Assembly: GCF_009649815.1 (NCBI RefSeq)
Contig: NZ_WJIC01000021.1
Location: 62,001-126,000 of the forward strand
Reading direction: 5' to 3'
DNA: 64,000 nt
DNA from: Nocardia sp. SYP-A9097
GTDB lineage: Bacteria > Actinomycetota > Actinomycetes > Mycobacteriales > Mycobacteriaceae
Part shown: positions 33,507 to 42,600 of the stretch, one piece after another
Numbering within the stretch: position 1 is the first letter of the stretch
How the letters are laid out: the number at the start of each line of letters is the position of its first letter
The notes under the pieces: model-generated
Database searches by the model: none
Told to the model about the DNA's origin: nothing
Seen by the model: only the letters and a program-made list of their open reading frames with translations
Program-made: the position numbers and the translations under genes

Positions 33507-34058
33507 GTGGGCGATTCATACGAAATCTTGACGGTAGCGGGCGGCGGGACGCTCGAACATCTCACCGTGGGGCTGGGCTGGGATCCCGCCCGGCCCAAAT
33601 GGTTCGGGCGATCGATGGAGATCGATCTGAATGTGGCGGCACTGATCTTCAGCGCGGACCGGCTGGTCGACGTGGTCTATCACGAGCAATTGAGCTCCGC
33701 GGACGGCGCGATCCGGCACGGCGGTGACAGCCTGACGGGCGAGGGTCCGGGTGACGACGAGGTCATCGGCATCGACCTGACCAGGCTCGCACCGCATGTG
33801 ACGGCGGTGGTGCTGCTGGTGACCTGCTACACCGGTCAAAAACTGGACGAGGTCGAGAATGCGTTCTGCCGCTTGGTGAATGGAGCCTCCGGCACGGAGG
33901 TCAAGCGCTATGAACTCAGTGACCTGCCCTATCCGGGACTCGTCGTGGGCGTCCTGTTCCGGGACGCCGACACCTGGGGATTCCGCGAGATCGCCGCGGG
34001 CATAGCGGCGCGGCATCCTGTCGAGGCCGCACCGCTGCTCGGCCCCTACCTACAGTGA
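33507..34058 (+). CDS. Single TerD-domain stress protein
   Basis: A 183-residue TerD-fold protein: LEHLTVGLGWDP, MEIDLNVAALIFSADRLVD, VIGIDLTRLAPHVTAVVLLV and VENAFCRLVNGASGTEV. The acidic cluster IDLNVA and GEGPGDDEV corresponds to the Ca2+ sites of TerD. GTG 33507 lies 6 bases after TATGTT (33495-33500) with no ribosome site, so it may also have its own leaderless transcript, besides read-through from the macro gene 20 bases upstream. Confidence 0.85.
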   Translation: MGDSYEILTVAGGGTLEHLTVGLGWDPARPKWFGRSMEIDLNVAALIFSADRLVDVVYHEQLSSADGAIRHGGDSLTGEGPGDDEVIGIDLTRLAPHVTAVVLLVTCYTGQKLDEVENAFCRLVNGASGTEVKRYELSDLPYPGLVVGVLFRDADTWGFREIAAGIAARHPVEAAPLLGPYLQ

Positions 34059-34120
34059 CCGTTCGTCGCTACTCGCCGGGCCCGTGTCGTCTACCGAGGT
34101 GGCCCGGTATTCCGGCGAAG

Positions 34121-35041
34121 TCATACCGTCCCGCGCTTGATCTGATCGAGCACCGCGGTGGTTTGGGCGGCCGCGCCGAGACCATTGGGGTGCAACGGGT
34201 AGGCGAGTCCGGGGTTGTTGTGCGGGGAGGTGAAGGAGATGCCCTCGACGTACCGGGTGGCCGCGTTCTGGCACACATCGTGTCCGGTACTCGGGGTGTA
34301 GGTATTGACGTATTCGACATGGGACGCGGCGGCCGCCTGGAAGAGCATGCCGATCATCTGGGCGAATTTGTCTCGGAGATAGGCGACGTCGACATCGTTG
34401 GCGGGAACGTTCGGGCGGCAGCCCTTGCCGTTGGTGGGTAGCGCGTTCAGGTAGTCGACGAGCAGGATGCGGGCTTTGGGAGCGCGCTGGCGGATTCCGG
34501 CGATGACGGACTGCACCAGCGGTCCGGTGGCCATGATCTTCGCGGTTGTCCGATCGGGCTTGCCCGCGGTGGGTTTCGTTGCGCAGGCGGCGGTTTCGGT
34601 ACCGGAGGCGCTGCTGGGAATGAATTGCAGGCAGTGCATGGCGAGGATTTGTAAGCCGATGTCATTACCGCCGATGCCGAGGGTGACCAGATCGGTTGTC
34701 GCCGTGAGCTGGTCGAATTGGGGCCGGTTGACTCCGCCCAGCGGTAGCCGCTGCGGATTGGTCATATCGACGGTGGTCGCGGACGCGCAGCTGGCATCAC
34801 GGAAGATCGGCACGGCGAGCGCGGCCGCGACCTGATGCGGATAGTTCGTGGGCGACTGGGTGCAGTCCATCGGCACATCGGTGGTGGACGGTGGCAGGGT
34901 GGTGAAGACATCGGCGGTCCAGGAGTCGCCGAGTGCGACATACTCCCGGTAGGTCACGGGAGCGGCCTGCGCCGGAACCGCTGTCCAGCAAACACTCAAC
35001 ACGCCCAGCGTAAGCACTGTATTTCGTGCGGTACGAACCAT
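34121..35041 (-). CDS. Secreted SGNH-family esterase
   Basis: A 306-residue exported hydrolase. The signal peptide has VLTLGVLSVCWTAVPAQA. Catalytic blocks are ALGDSWTAD (Ser), LGIGGNDIG (Gly/Asn oxyanion) and PLHPNGLGAA (His), with six mature cysteines expected in three disulfides, as in actinobacterial secreted GDSL lipases. The start at 35041 is the first Met before the signal peptide; longer in-frame starts lack a leader. It converges with the TerD gene. Confidence 0.9.
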   Translation of the reverse strand: MVRTARNTVLTLGVLSVCWTAVPAQAAPVTYREYVALGDSWTADVFTTLPPSTTDVPMDCTQSPTNYPHQVAAALAVPIFRDASCASATTVDMTNPQRLPLGGVNRPQFDQLTATTDLVTLGIGGNDIGLQILAMHCLQFIPSSASGTETAACATKPTAGKPDRTTAKIMATGPLVQSVIAGIRQRAPKARILLVDYLNALPTNGKGCRPNVPANDVDVAYLRDKFAQMIGMLFQAAAASHVEYVNTYTPSTGHDVCQNAATRYVEGISFTSPHNNPGLAYPLHPNGLGAAAQTTAVLDQIKRGTV

Positions 35042-35177
35042 CTTCACGGCGCGCGAACCTCCGGACTCGTAGTAGGCGAATCTTCGGCTGAGTGAGTTTC
35101 GCGCCAATGTCAATGTTTTTCCGGGAACCGTGGCGGCGCGCCGCAGGCCCGAATACATTTCGGATACTGTCGGACAG

Positions 35178-36140
35178 ATGGCCAGTAAGTCGGCATCTCC
35201 GTCTATAGAACTAACGGTCGGCGACCACACGGTGCGCATATCGAATCCAGATCGCGTGTATTTCCCCGAAACCGGAGCAACAAAGTTCGACCTGGCTCAG
35301 TACTATCTGAGCGTCGGCGACGGAATAGTCAACGCACTCCGCAACCGCCCCTGCATGCTGCACCGATTCCCCAAGGGTCTCCCCGGCGGCAAGGTCCACC
35401 AGAAGCGCATACCCGCCGGCGCTCCACCCTGGATTCCCACTGTCCAACTGCACTTTCCCCGCTACGGCCGCACCGCCGACGAACTATGCGTCGACAAACT
35501 CGCCGACGTGATCTGGGCCGTACAAATGTCAACCGTAGAGTTTCACCCCTGGAACTCCCGCCGCTTCGACACCGAAATGCCCGATGAATGGCGCATAGAC
35601 CTGGACCCGATGCCGGATTGCCCATGGTCCCGAGTACAGCGGGTGGCAGGCATAGTCCACGAGGTACTGGATGAACTCGGCGCAGTCGGCTGGCCGAAAA
35701 CCTCCGGCGGCAAGGGATTACACATCTACGTCCGCACCACCCCCCACTACGGATTCCAAGACGTCCGCCGAGCCGCCCTCGCCTTCGCCCGCGAAATAGA
35801 ACGCCGCGCCCCCGCCGACGTCACCACCGCCTGGTGGCGCAAAGACCGAGACCCCAAAATGCTCTTCGTCGATTACAACCAAAACGCCCGCGACCACACC
35901 ATCGCAGCCGCATATTCCGTCCGAGGCGTCCCCGAAGCCACAGTCTCCACCCCCGTCCACTGGACCGAAATCCCCACCCTCCACCCCCGCGACTTCACCA
36001 TGACCACAGTCCCCACCCGCTACGCCGAACTAGGCGACCTACACGCAGGCATAGATCAAGCCGTCTTCGACCTCGAACCTCTCCTCGAGTGGGCCGACCG
36101 CGACAAGCTCGAAGTCGTTGACCTTGATGACAACATCTGA
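35178..36140 (+). CDS. Stand-alone LigD-type (AEP) DNA polymerase domain protein
   Basis: A 320-residue protein equal to the polymerase/primase domain of LigD (PolDom). It has VRISNPDRVYFPETGATK, LHRFPKG, WRIDLDPMP (catalytic Asp pair), SGGKGLHIYVR and FVDYNQNARDHTIAAAYSVRG. Such enzymes extend DNA or add ribonucleotides in non-homologous end joining and base repair with Ku/LigD. ATG 35178 lies 7 bases after TACTGT (35165-35170) and has no ribosome site, again a leaderless layout. It is divergent from the SGNH gene. No Ku or ligase gene is in this window. Confidence 0.92.
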   Translation: MASKSASPSIELTVGDHTVRISNPDRVYFPETGATKFDLAQYYLSVGDGIVNALRNRPCMLHRFPKGLPGGKVHQKRIPAGAPPWIPTVQLHFPRYGRTADELCVDKLADVIWAVQMSTVEFHPWNSRRFDTEMPDEWRIDLDPMPDCPWSRVQRVAGIVHEVLDELGAVGWPKTSGGKGLHIYVRTTPHYGFQDVRRAALAFAREIERRAPADVTTAWWRKDRDPKMLFVDYNQNARDHTIAAAYSVRGVPEATVSTPVHWTEIPTLHPRDFTMTTVPTRYAELGDLHAGIDQAVFDLEPLLEWADRDKLEVVDLDDNI

Positions 36141-36236
36141 GCAGGGGTCCGGGTCAGATTGACCGACTCGAAAACTCAATGATATTGGTACTGAAGAGGA
36201 TTCGGTCAACGAGGCATCCAGGTTCGATCATCTCAG

Positions 36237-36428
36237 GCTGAGTGCCGCGATCGCCGTGCTCAATTGGCCGACGAAGCGACCATCACCAGGGCCCGTGGTT
36301 GGGCTGTCCTGCGTGCCCTGGGCCTGATCGCGATCGGGCAGAACGGCAGGCGCCGTCTGCCCGGGGGCAAACCGACCTGGGAACCAGCAGGTTACGCCAC
36401 GCTCGAGCGGGTCCTGGCGGCGAGCTGA
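36237..36428 (+). pseudogene. C-terminal remnant of an APH-like phosphotransferase
   Basis: The frame ending at TGA 36426-36428 reads DEATITRARGWAVLRALGLI, then GGKPTWEPAGYATLERVLAAS. This resembles the last segment of aminoglycoside phosphotransferase (APH) family proteins (TRARGWAL..AL..GG..EW...A..AIERVLA). The kinase core is absent. It fills most of the space between the polymerase gene and the L,D-transpeptidase; the rest (36141-36236) is AT-richer and shows only a weak 8-bp inverted repeat. The family call rests on a short segment. Confidence 0.45.
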
Positions 36429-36506
36429 CCGCGTGGCCCACATGGAGGACGGTGCGGTCGGCATCAGCGTCGCAATAAGCCGTCACAGGACGACGAGGAT
36501 TGACCT

Positions 36507-37685
36507 TCAGGCTCGGGCGCTGCCGCGTAACCAGTCGGGCCAGGGGATGGTCCAGTCGCCGTTTTGCCAGATGTCGAGGGGGGCGCCGCCGGTGTTGCGG
36601 ACTTCTACTACGTCGCCGGGGATGACGTAGTCGAAGAACCAGGTGGCGTCGTCGGGGGAGATGTTGAGGCAGCCGTGGGAGACGTTGGTATTGCCTTGAG
36701 CCCAGACGCTTTGGGCGAGGGCGTGGACGAAGATGCCGTCGTGGCTGATGCGGACGGCGTGGTCGATGGTCGAGCGGTAGCCGACGCCCGAGTTGGTGGG
36801 GAGGCCGTAGCTGGAGGAGTCCATGACGACCGGGTGCTGGCGGTCCAGGACGGTGTAGGTGCCGGGGCGGGTCCAGAAGGAGAGGAGGCGGCCGCCGACC
36901 ACCGCGGTGCCGCCCCTGCCCATGGAGGTGGGCATGCTGCGCACCAGGTTTCCGTTCTCGAAGACGTCGATCATCTTGGTGTTGTCGTCGGCGATGGCCA
37001 CGTGGGCGGGGCCGATGAGCACCGAAACCCGTTGATCGCGAGCACCGTAGCTACCTTCGCCGAGCGCGACCCCGAACAGTTCGGCGGCAACGGTGACCCG
37101 GGTGCCCGGCGCGTAGTAGAACTCCGGCCGCCAGTGCAGATTGCGATCGTCGAGCCAATACCAGCCACCCGGCACGGCGGGCTCGGTGACGACCTTCAAA
37201 GAGACTTCCGCGGCGGCCCGGTCGACTGGTCCGTCGAAGTGCGCGACCACCACGAAACCCACTCCGTACGTATCGTTTTCGACCAACTCGACCATGGTCG
37301 CCGAGCGCAATGAGACATCGACCAGCTGATCGGGTACGGGCGTGGTGCAGATCGTGGTCGCGGTGATATCGCCGGTCTCACCATGCGCGACGGCCTTCGC
37401 CGTATAGGTGTGCCCATAGCCGAGCGGTTCACCGCTGGTCCACGTGCGCTGATCGGCCGATGCCGTACCCGGCAGCACCCGCCCGGTCTCGTCGACCCAT
37501 TCGACCGACCGCAGCGTCCCATCGCTGACCTTCACCACCGCGGGCATCCGCGCCCCCGCCTCATGTACGGCGGGTTCGAATCGAATCGCCGCGGGCTTGG
37601 GTGGCGCATCCGGTTCCCGTGCGCAGCCGGCCAATCCGAGCCCCCCGGCGAACCCGATCAGCAGTGCACGACGTCGGATTGCCAC
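36507..37685 (-). CDS. L,D-transpeptidase lipoprotein (LdtB/Ig-domain type)
   Basis: A 392-residue lipoprotein that forms 3-3 crosslinks in peptidoglycan. The N-terminal lipobox is GLGLAGC. Two Ig-like domains span about 35-250, and a YkuD catalytic domain has GIFVHALAQSVWAQ and NTNVSHGCLN, with catalytic Cys339 and its His in SHGC. The last roughly 45 residues form the C-terminal extension seen in mycobacterial LdtMt2-like enzymes. GTG 37685 follows TGGAGGAA. This is the layout of mycobacterial and nocardial Ldt proteins, which replace many 4-3 crosslinks and resist most penicillins. Confidence 0.95.
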   Translation of the reverse strand: MAIRRRALLIGFAGGLGLAGCAREPDAPPKPAAIRFEPAVHEAGARMPAVVKVSDGTLRSVEWVDETGRVLPGTASADQRTWTSGEPLGYGHTYTAKAVAHGETGDITATTICTTPVPDQLVDVSLRSATMVELVENDTYGVGFVVVAHFDGPVDRAAAEVSLKVVTEPAVPGGWYWLDDRNLHWRPEFYYAPGTRVTVAAELFGVALGEGSYGARDQRVSVLIGPAHVAIADDNTKMIDVFENGNLVRSMPTSMGRGGTAVVGGRLLSFWTRPGTYTVLDRQHPVVMDSSSYGLPTNSGVGYRSTIDHAVRISHDGIFVHALAQSVWAQGNTNVSHGCLNISPDDATWFFDYVIPGDVVEVRNTGGAPLDIWQNGDWTIPWPDWLRGSARA

Positions 37686-37861
37686 GGCGTTCCTCCATTC
37701 ACCCGGTGGGCCCGGCCCACATTGCCTGCCAGCATGTGCCGAATACGCAAGCATCGACGCGCCGCCGGGCGGAACCTCCACCGATCCGTCGCGCAACCGA
37801 CACCATTCCTCGATCGGCGCGGACGCCGGCTCCGATGCCGTGAGCAGTGAATTAGGGTGGA

Positions 37862-38344
37862 GTGGTGGCCGAGGAGATGATTCCGAGGAAGCGGGACGAT
37901 TCCGGGTTCGAACGAGGGACCGACGGTCCGCTGGTCATCGTGGTCGGCGTGGACGGTTCCGAGCCCTCGTGGCGGGCAGCCGCTTACGCGTCCGGTCTGG
38001 CACGGCGACAGCGGGCGCGGCTGGCCATCGTTTATGTACAGCCGTTCATGCCCATGGTGGCCGGGCTCGGTGTGGACTCGCGGTCGATCACCTCGGAGAT
38101 CGCCGATGACCTGATTCGTGAGATTCGAGCCGCCGCCGAGCGGGTGCGGGACATCTTCACCGTCAAATGGGAGTTCGTGACCCGGCGCGGTGACCCGTAT
38201 GCCGAATTGGCCAAGGCCGCAGACGAACTAGGCGCCGACGCGGTGGTGGTCGGCGCCTCCCAGCAGGCCGGTCACCGGCTGGTGGGCTCGGTGGCCGTGC
38301 GCCTGGTGCGATCCGGGCGCTGGCCGGTGACTGTGGTGCCGTAA
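37862..38344 (+). CDS. Universal stress protein (UspA family)
   Basis: A 160-residue protein with one Usp domain: VIVVGVDGSEPSWRAAAYA, an HUP-type fold, and the C-terminal ATP-binding motif GADAVVVGASQQAGHRLVGSVAVRLVRSGRWPVTVVP (G-2x-G-9x-G(S/T) type, here GASQQAGHRLVGSVA). The N-terminal 20 residues are extra and polar. GTG 37862 follows AGGGTGG. It probably binds ATP. Confidence 0.9.
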   Translation: MVAEEMIPRKRDDSGFERGTDGPLVIVVGVDGSEPSWRAAAYASGLARRQRARLAIVYVQPFMPMVAGLGVDSRSITSEIADDLIREIRAAAERVRDIFTVKWEFVTRRGDPYAELAKAADELGADAVVVGASQQAGHRLVGSVAVRLVRSGRWPVTVVP

Positions 38345-38348
38345 CGGT

Positions 38349-38792
38349 CTATTCGTGTAGCGCGCACGCGAGTTCGGCGAGTTGGCCGAGGGTATTGTCC
38401 AGCTGCTGGTAGCCGTGCTGCTCCAGCGCCTTGGTCACCTGATTGGTGATGAGCGGTCCGGCGAAGGTGACGCCCGCGGTGATATTCGTACCTGCGTCCG
38501 TGGTCTGCAACCAGTAGGTGAGGTCGTAGTGGATGCCGGTCTTTCCCTTGCCGCGCAAGGCGATTCGGCACGGCTTGTCGAGTCGGGTGACCGTCCACTC
38601 GACCTCCTCCAGCATGCCGTGCAACAGCACCTCGGACACGACGATGGATCCTTCGATCAGCTGCTCGGGCGGCGTGCCGACGAAATCATGGTGAATGCCG
38701 AACCAATGCTCCCAGGTCGTGGGCGAGACAATGGTGTTGAACAGTGACTCGGGCGATCCCGGCACATCCCTGCTGAGAAGTAGCGCTCCCAT
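38349..38792 (-). CDS. SRPBCC (START-like) family protein
   Basis: A 147-residue protein with the helix-grip fold pattern: RDVPGSPESLFNTIVSPTTWEHWF, then beta strands (GSIVVSEVLL, RIALRG, TYWLQTT) and a long C-terminal helix (NQVTKALEQHGYQQLDNTLGQLAEL). Polyketide cyclase/dehydrase-type members bind hydrophobic ligands in the cavity. The closely spaced convergent USP gene ends 4 bases away. The ligand is unknown. Confidence 0.85.
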   Translation of the reverse strand: MGALLLSRDVPGSPESLFNTIVSPTTWEHWFGIHHDFVGTPPEQLIEGSIVVSEVLLHGMLEEVEWTVTRLDKPCRIALRGKGKTGIHYDLTYWLQTTDAGTNITAGVTFAGPLITNQVTKALEQHGYQQLDNTLGQLAELACALHE

Positions 38793-39041
38793 GGCGGCTC
38801 CTTGAAATATGTTGGCGGCGAGTCAAAACGGGTGCGCAACGCAGATTGCCGACTGCCTCCGACGAACTTCCCCCCGAGCCGACGCCGACGATCTTGACAC
38901 ACCGCAAACGAGAGCACAACACGGGGATATGCCCAGGTGAATGACGATATTGCAGATGAAATCGCATTCGGTGTCGATGGCCGGAATCAGTGGTCACGGC
39001 CGCCGCGCAGCCTACCCCCGCGGGCCGCGCGTCTGCCGAGT

Positions 39042-39713
39042 TCAGAGCCGCCGGATGCGAGCGATCCAGGCCGCCAAATCGACGAGTCCGTCGGCCGATA
39101 CCTCGAGGCCGGCCGCTGCCTCGGCCACCGATGCGGTGACGCGGCCGCGATAGCGGTCGGGCCGCAATTCCTCCAATTCCCAACCCGCGCCGAAGGATTC
39201 GCGGATCACGGAGTCGCTGATGCGGGGGCCGAAGCCCGGCTCGGCGTCCGAGAGTGCGAGTACGAAGACCACCCCGCCCGGTTTGCACACCGCGTGGAGG
39301 TTGCGGACGTAGGCGGCGCGGGTCTCCGGGTCGGCGCCGAAGACGTGGAAGAGTGCACTGTCGACAATGGTGTCGAAAGCGGGGGAGGAGCCCGGGGGAT
39401 CTCCGGCGAAGTCTGGGCGCGTGGCGAATTCGAGGGCGTCCGCCACTTGGAAGTCGGCGTTCGGGACCCCCTGCGCTTGCGCATTGGCGCGAGCGTATTC
39501 GATGGCGCTGGGGGACAGATCCACTCCGCGCACGTCGTATCCGAGCGTGGTCAGCAGTATGGTGTGCTCACCGGCACCGCAGCCCGGTTCGAGTACTCGC
39601 CCGCTGATCGCTCCAGTTCGCTCCAGCGCCACTATCGCCGGTTGCGGTTCACCGATCACCCATGGCGCGGTGTCGTTGTCATAGGCGGCGTTCCAAATTT
39701 CGGTTCGGGACAT
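39042..39713 (-). CDS. Class I SAM-dependent methyltransferase
   Basis: A 223-residue enzyme with SAM motifs I (VLEPGCGAGEHTILL), II (VRGVDLSPSAIEYA), and post-I segments FDTIVDSALFHVF and PGGVVFVLALSD. The N-terminal WNAAYDNDTAPWVIGEPQPAI is typical of a small-molecule methyltransferase type near thiopurine/tellurite methyltransferases (TPMT-like), a suggestion only. The start at 39713 follows GGAGGT. Confidence 0.88.
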   Translation of the reverse strand: MSRTEIWNAAYDNDTAPWVIGEPQPAIVALERTGAISGRVLEPGCGAGEHTILLTTLGYDVRGVDLSPSAIEYARANAQAQGVPNADFQVADALEFATRPDFAGDPPGSSPAFDTIVDSALFHVFGADPETRAAYVRNLHAVCKPGGVVFVLALSDAEPGFGPRISDSVIRESFGAGWELEELRPDRYRGRVTASVAEAAAGLEVSADGLVDLAAWIARIRRL

Positions 39714-39939
39714 ACCTCCACCCTGCAACCTCGACCGCACTCGAGGTCAACCCGCCTCGGGTCAATCCCCGGCAAGCCGGATGCGCGCGCGAATAACGGC
39801 CTGTGACATTGCGTTACGGCCTACAGAAACAGGGCCTGCATAACTGTTTCGTCAGAAGTCGAGAACACCAGCAATTTCTGGGTACATCCCCTGCAAGCCG
39901 GGCTGGACCCGGGGGCACGATCAGTTAAGAAGTACTATC

Positions 39940-40554
39940 ATGCGTAGAGCAACGGCGCTCTTCGCCGCATTCCTGTTGGCAATCCTCTTCTCCATTTCCT
40001 ATGTGGCGAGTCCTGCGGCGAAAGCCGATGACTGCCTTGGCGACTGGGCGATTGGCATCGGCGGTCTCGGCGACAACTCCTCGTCGATTTTTGCGCCATT
40101 CGTCAATCAGCCCGTCGGCTACAACTCCGCCGACCCGATGTCGGGGTTGAATGAACTCGATCGACTGTTCTGGTCGCATCGCAACCAATGCCCGGGTGAC
40201 CATATCCGGGTAATCGGGCACAGTGAGGGCGCGGGCATCGTCCACGCCTGGGTCACCGCTCATCAGGGCGTCGACAATGCCAATGCCATTCTGCTGTCCG
40301 ATCCCAAGCGTGCGCCGGGACCGGGCTGGGGCGGCCTGTCGTCGACTCCGGGCAGTGGCATCGTCGGCTATCCCCTTGCGGGCGTCGATGATTGGTTCGG
40401 CGGCTTCCCGGTGTTGACCGTCTGCAACCGCGATGACCAGATCTGCGACACCTCCGCTGGTTGGTGGGGGTACCTCTTCGGCGGCGCGCACAGTCGGTAC
40501 GACTTCAATGTCTGGGATTACGGTGATTGGGATTCCGGGGTCTGGTACCGGTAA
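39940..40554 (+). CDS. Secreted cutinase-like / PE-PPE-type serine esterase
   Basis: A 204-residue secreted protein with signal peptide ALFAAFLLAILFSISYVASPAAKA. The nucleophile motif is GHSEGAG, the acid Asp lies in CNRDDQIC and the His in GGAHSRYDF; the cysteine pair around CNRDDQIC is as in cutinases. The sequence also resembles the hydrolase part of PE-PPE and mycobacteriophage LysB esterases, which cleave long-chain esters. Its substrate in this host could be a mycolate or cutin-like ester (inference). Confidence 0.8.
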   Translation: MRRATALFAAFLLAILFSISYVASPAAKADDCLGDWAIGIGGLGDNSSSIFAPFVNQPVGYNSADPMSGLNELDRLFWSHRNQCPGDHIRVIGHSEGAGIVHAWVTAHQGVDNANAILLSDPKRAPGPGWGGLSSTPGSGIVGYPLAGVDDWFGGFPVLTVCNRDDQICDTSAGWWGYLFGGAHSRYDFNVWDYGDWDSGVWYR

Positions 40555-40571
40555 TCGATGAGTCATGGGGG

Positions 40572-41072
40572 TCAGTAGCCGAACGGCACTGGTCCCCATT
40601 GGCTGAACCCGTGCCCCCGCGCGGAGCAGGTGGCCGCACCATTGAAGGTGATTTGGCAGGTGACTCCGGCATGGGTGACGGAGAATTGTGGGTCGTGGTT
40701 GCTCGCGGCGATCAGGCGCGGCAATACCGGGTTTCCGCCCGGCAGCGTGTGGCTGCCATTGGAGATCCAATCGGGGCGCGCGGGCAGGGCAGCCGAATCG
40801 ATAATGATGGCAGGCACATTCGGCACCGGAACCTGTAAACCGGCGTACAGCACATTCATCCACGCGGCCGGGACGGCGAGATCGCAGCCCACGGTGCCGC
40901 CCGCGTCGATCGCGCAGTTCCAACCGCCCATGGCGAAATACATGGTGCCGTCGACGAGTGCCGGGCCGGGCGGAGCCTCGGCGTGCGCGGGGGTCATTCC
41001 CACCACGCACGCAACCATCCCGAGTATTCCTCCGCAAATCCGTGCGGCGGCAAGCTTCACGGCACTGGCCAC
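40572..41072 (-). CDS. Secreted hypothetical protein
   Basis: A 166-residue exported protein with signal peptide ICGGILGMVACVVGMTPAHA. The mature part has four cysteines (WNCAIDAGGTVGCDL and VTCQITFNGAATCSA), each pair in a repeat-like CxxxxxxGxxxC context that may form disulfides, and ends HGFSQWGPVPFGY. This pattern is frequent in secreted nocardial proteins of unknown role. It converges with the cutinase-like gene. Confidence 0.8.
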   Translation of the reverse strand: MASAVKLAAARICGGILGMVACVVGMTPAHAEAPPGPALVDGTMYFAMGGWNCAIDAGGTVGCDLAVPAAWMNVLYAGLQVPVPNVPAIIIDSAALPARPDWISNGSHTLPGGNPVLPRLIAASNHDPQFSVTHAGVTCQITFNGAATCSARGHGFSQWGPVPFGY

Positions 41073-41355
41073 GGCATCTCCCTATACGTCCAGTTGGTAC
41101 TCCGGCCATAATCGGCCATAGAGAAAAGCTATCACTTTATGGTGTGGAGACAAGGGATCCGTCGAGGGGGCTTACACGATAATTCGTACCCCCGCGCGGG
41201 CTTTCGGCCCGGATTCGCCGCTGGGACAGCGGATTTGATTCGCGCGGCTAAAGATACTGTGCGGTTTGAGGATTCGCCGGTAGGGTGGCTCGTTCCACGT
41301 CCGGGATGTGCGGTGTTCGGCGGGGCAGTGTCGTTCACCGTGTGGAGTTCATTCG

Positions 41356-42600
41356 ATGCCAGAGTCGGCCCCCGCCGCACCCGTGCCCGCCGTCGCGCGA
41401 TTCGCGGTCGCGGGATCGCGCGTTCCGATGTACAGTCCCGACTTCGCCGCGGACCCGCATCGGGCCTATCGGGAGATGCGGGAGACATTCGGTGTACTGG
41501 CCCCCGTGGAGCTCGCGCCGGGCGTGCCCGCCACGCTCGTGCTCGAATACCGCACGGCGGTACGGATTCTCAATGATCCGGACCGCTTCCCGGCCGATCC
41601 GCGTGCCTGGCAGGAGGGTGTGCCCGCCGACTGCCCGGCACTGCCGATGATGCAGTGGCGGCCCAACGCACTGCGCAATGCGGGCAGTGCGCACGCGCGC
41701 TATCGGCAGGCCAATGCCGCCGGGCTGAACGGAGTCGATCGATTCGGATTACAGGGCACCGTGGAGCGCACAGCGGTGACGCTCATCAACTCATTCTGTG
41801 CGACCGGTGCCGCGGATCTGGTGCGCGACTACGCATTTCCGCTGGCGTTCAATGTGCTCAACCATATGCTCGGCTGTCCCGCCGATATCGCCGCACAAGC
41901 CGCACCGGGCTTTCGCGCCATCTTCGAGGGTGTCGGCGCGGAGCACGGCAATAAACTGCTCATCGAGGCGCTGTCCCGCCTGGCCGACCACAAAAGGTCT
42001 GCCCCGGGGGACGATGTCACCACCCGCCTCCTCCGGCACCCCGCCGAACTGACCGAGAACGAGATGGTGCATCAACTCGCCACCCTCTACGGCGCGGGTA
42101 TCGAGCCGCAGCAGAATCTGATCGTCAATACCCTGCTGCTCATCCTGGCCGACGACCGCTTCGGCGGCAGCGTCCTGGGTGGTAGCCTCGCGACCCGCGA
42201 CGCGCTCGACGAAGTCCTGTTCGACGATCCGCCGATGGCCAATTTCTGTATCAGTTACCCGCGCCAGCCCGTCCTGGTCGAGGACACCTGGCTGCCGGCT
42301 CATCAGCCGGTCGTGATCAGCATGGCCGCGTGCAATACCGATCCGGCGATCCGCGCGGGCCAATTCTCCGGCAATCGCTCCCACCTCGCTTGGGGTGCGG
42401 GTCCGCACAGCTGCCCGGCCAGCCCCCTGGCCTACCTCATCGCGCAGGAAGCCATAGACCAACTGCTGGACGCCCTCCCCGAAATCGAGCTCGCTGTCCC
42501 GGCCGGTGAATTGTCCTGGCGGCCGGGGCCTTTCCATCGCGCCCTGACCGCTCTCCCGGTGGCCTTCACTGCTTCGCCACCGCTGCCCGTGCCGGCGTAG
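41356..42600 (+). CDS. Cytochrome P450-like protein lacking the ExxR arginine
   Basis: A 414-residue P450 homologue. The haem loop is HLAWGAGPHSCPAS with ligand Cys353. The K-helix motif is E286-V-L-F289 in place of ExxR, so the conserved Arg is missing. The I-helix reads LYGAGIEPQQN instead of AGxDTT, so the usual acid/alcohol pair for oxygen activation is changed. Other actinobacterial P450s with altered ExxR are known (CYP157 type). The ATG at 41356 is preceded by TGTGGAG. No ferredoxin gene is adjacent. It may be a monooxygenase of unusual type or a binding protein. Confidence 0.85.
   Translation: MPESAPAAPVPAVARFAVAGSRVPMYSPDFAADPHRAYREMRETFGVLAPVELAPGVPATLVLEYRTAVRILNDPDRFPADPRAWQEGVPADCPALPMMQWRPNALRNAGSAHARYRQANAAGLNGVDRFGLQGTVERTAVTLINSFCATGAADLVRDYAFPLAFNVLNHMLGCPADIAAQAAPGFRAIFEGVGAEHGNKLLIEALSRLADHKRSAPGDDVTTRLLRHPAELTENEMVHQLATLYGAGIEPQQNLIVNTLLLILADDRFGGSVLGGSLATRDALDEVLFDDPPMANFCISYPRQPVLVEDTWLPAHQPVVISMAACNTDPAIRAGQFSGNRSHLAWGAGPHSCPASPLAYLIAQEAIDQLLDALPEIELAVPAGELSWRPGPFHRALTALPVAFTASPPLPVPA

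Noticed and set aside
36159..36209. 8-bp inverted repeat TTGACCGA / TCGGTCAA
   Set aside because: Short arms 35 bases apart with no adjacent gene start and no T tract; likely chance.
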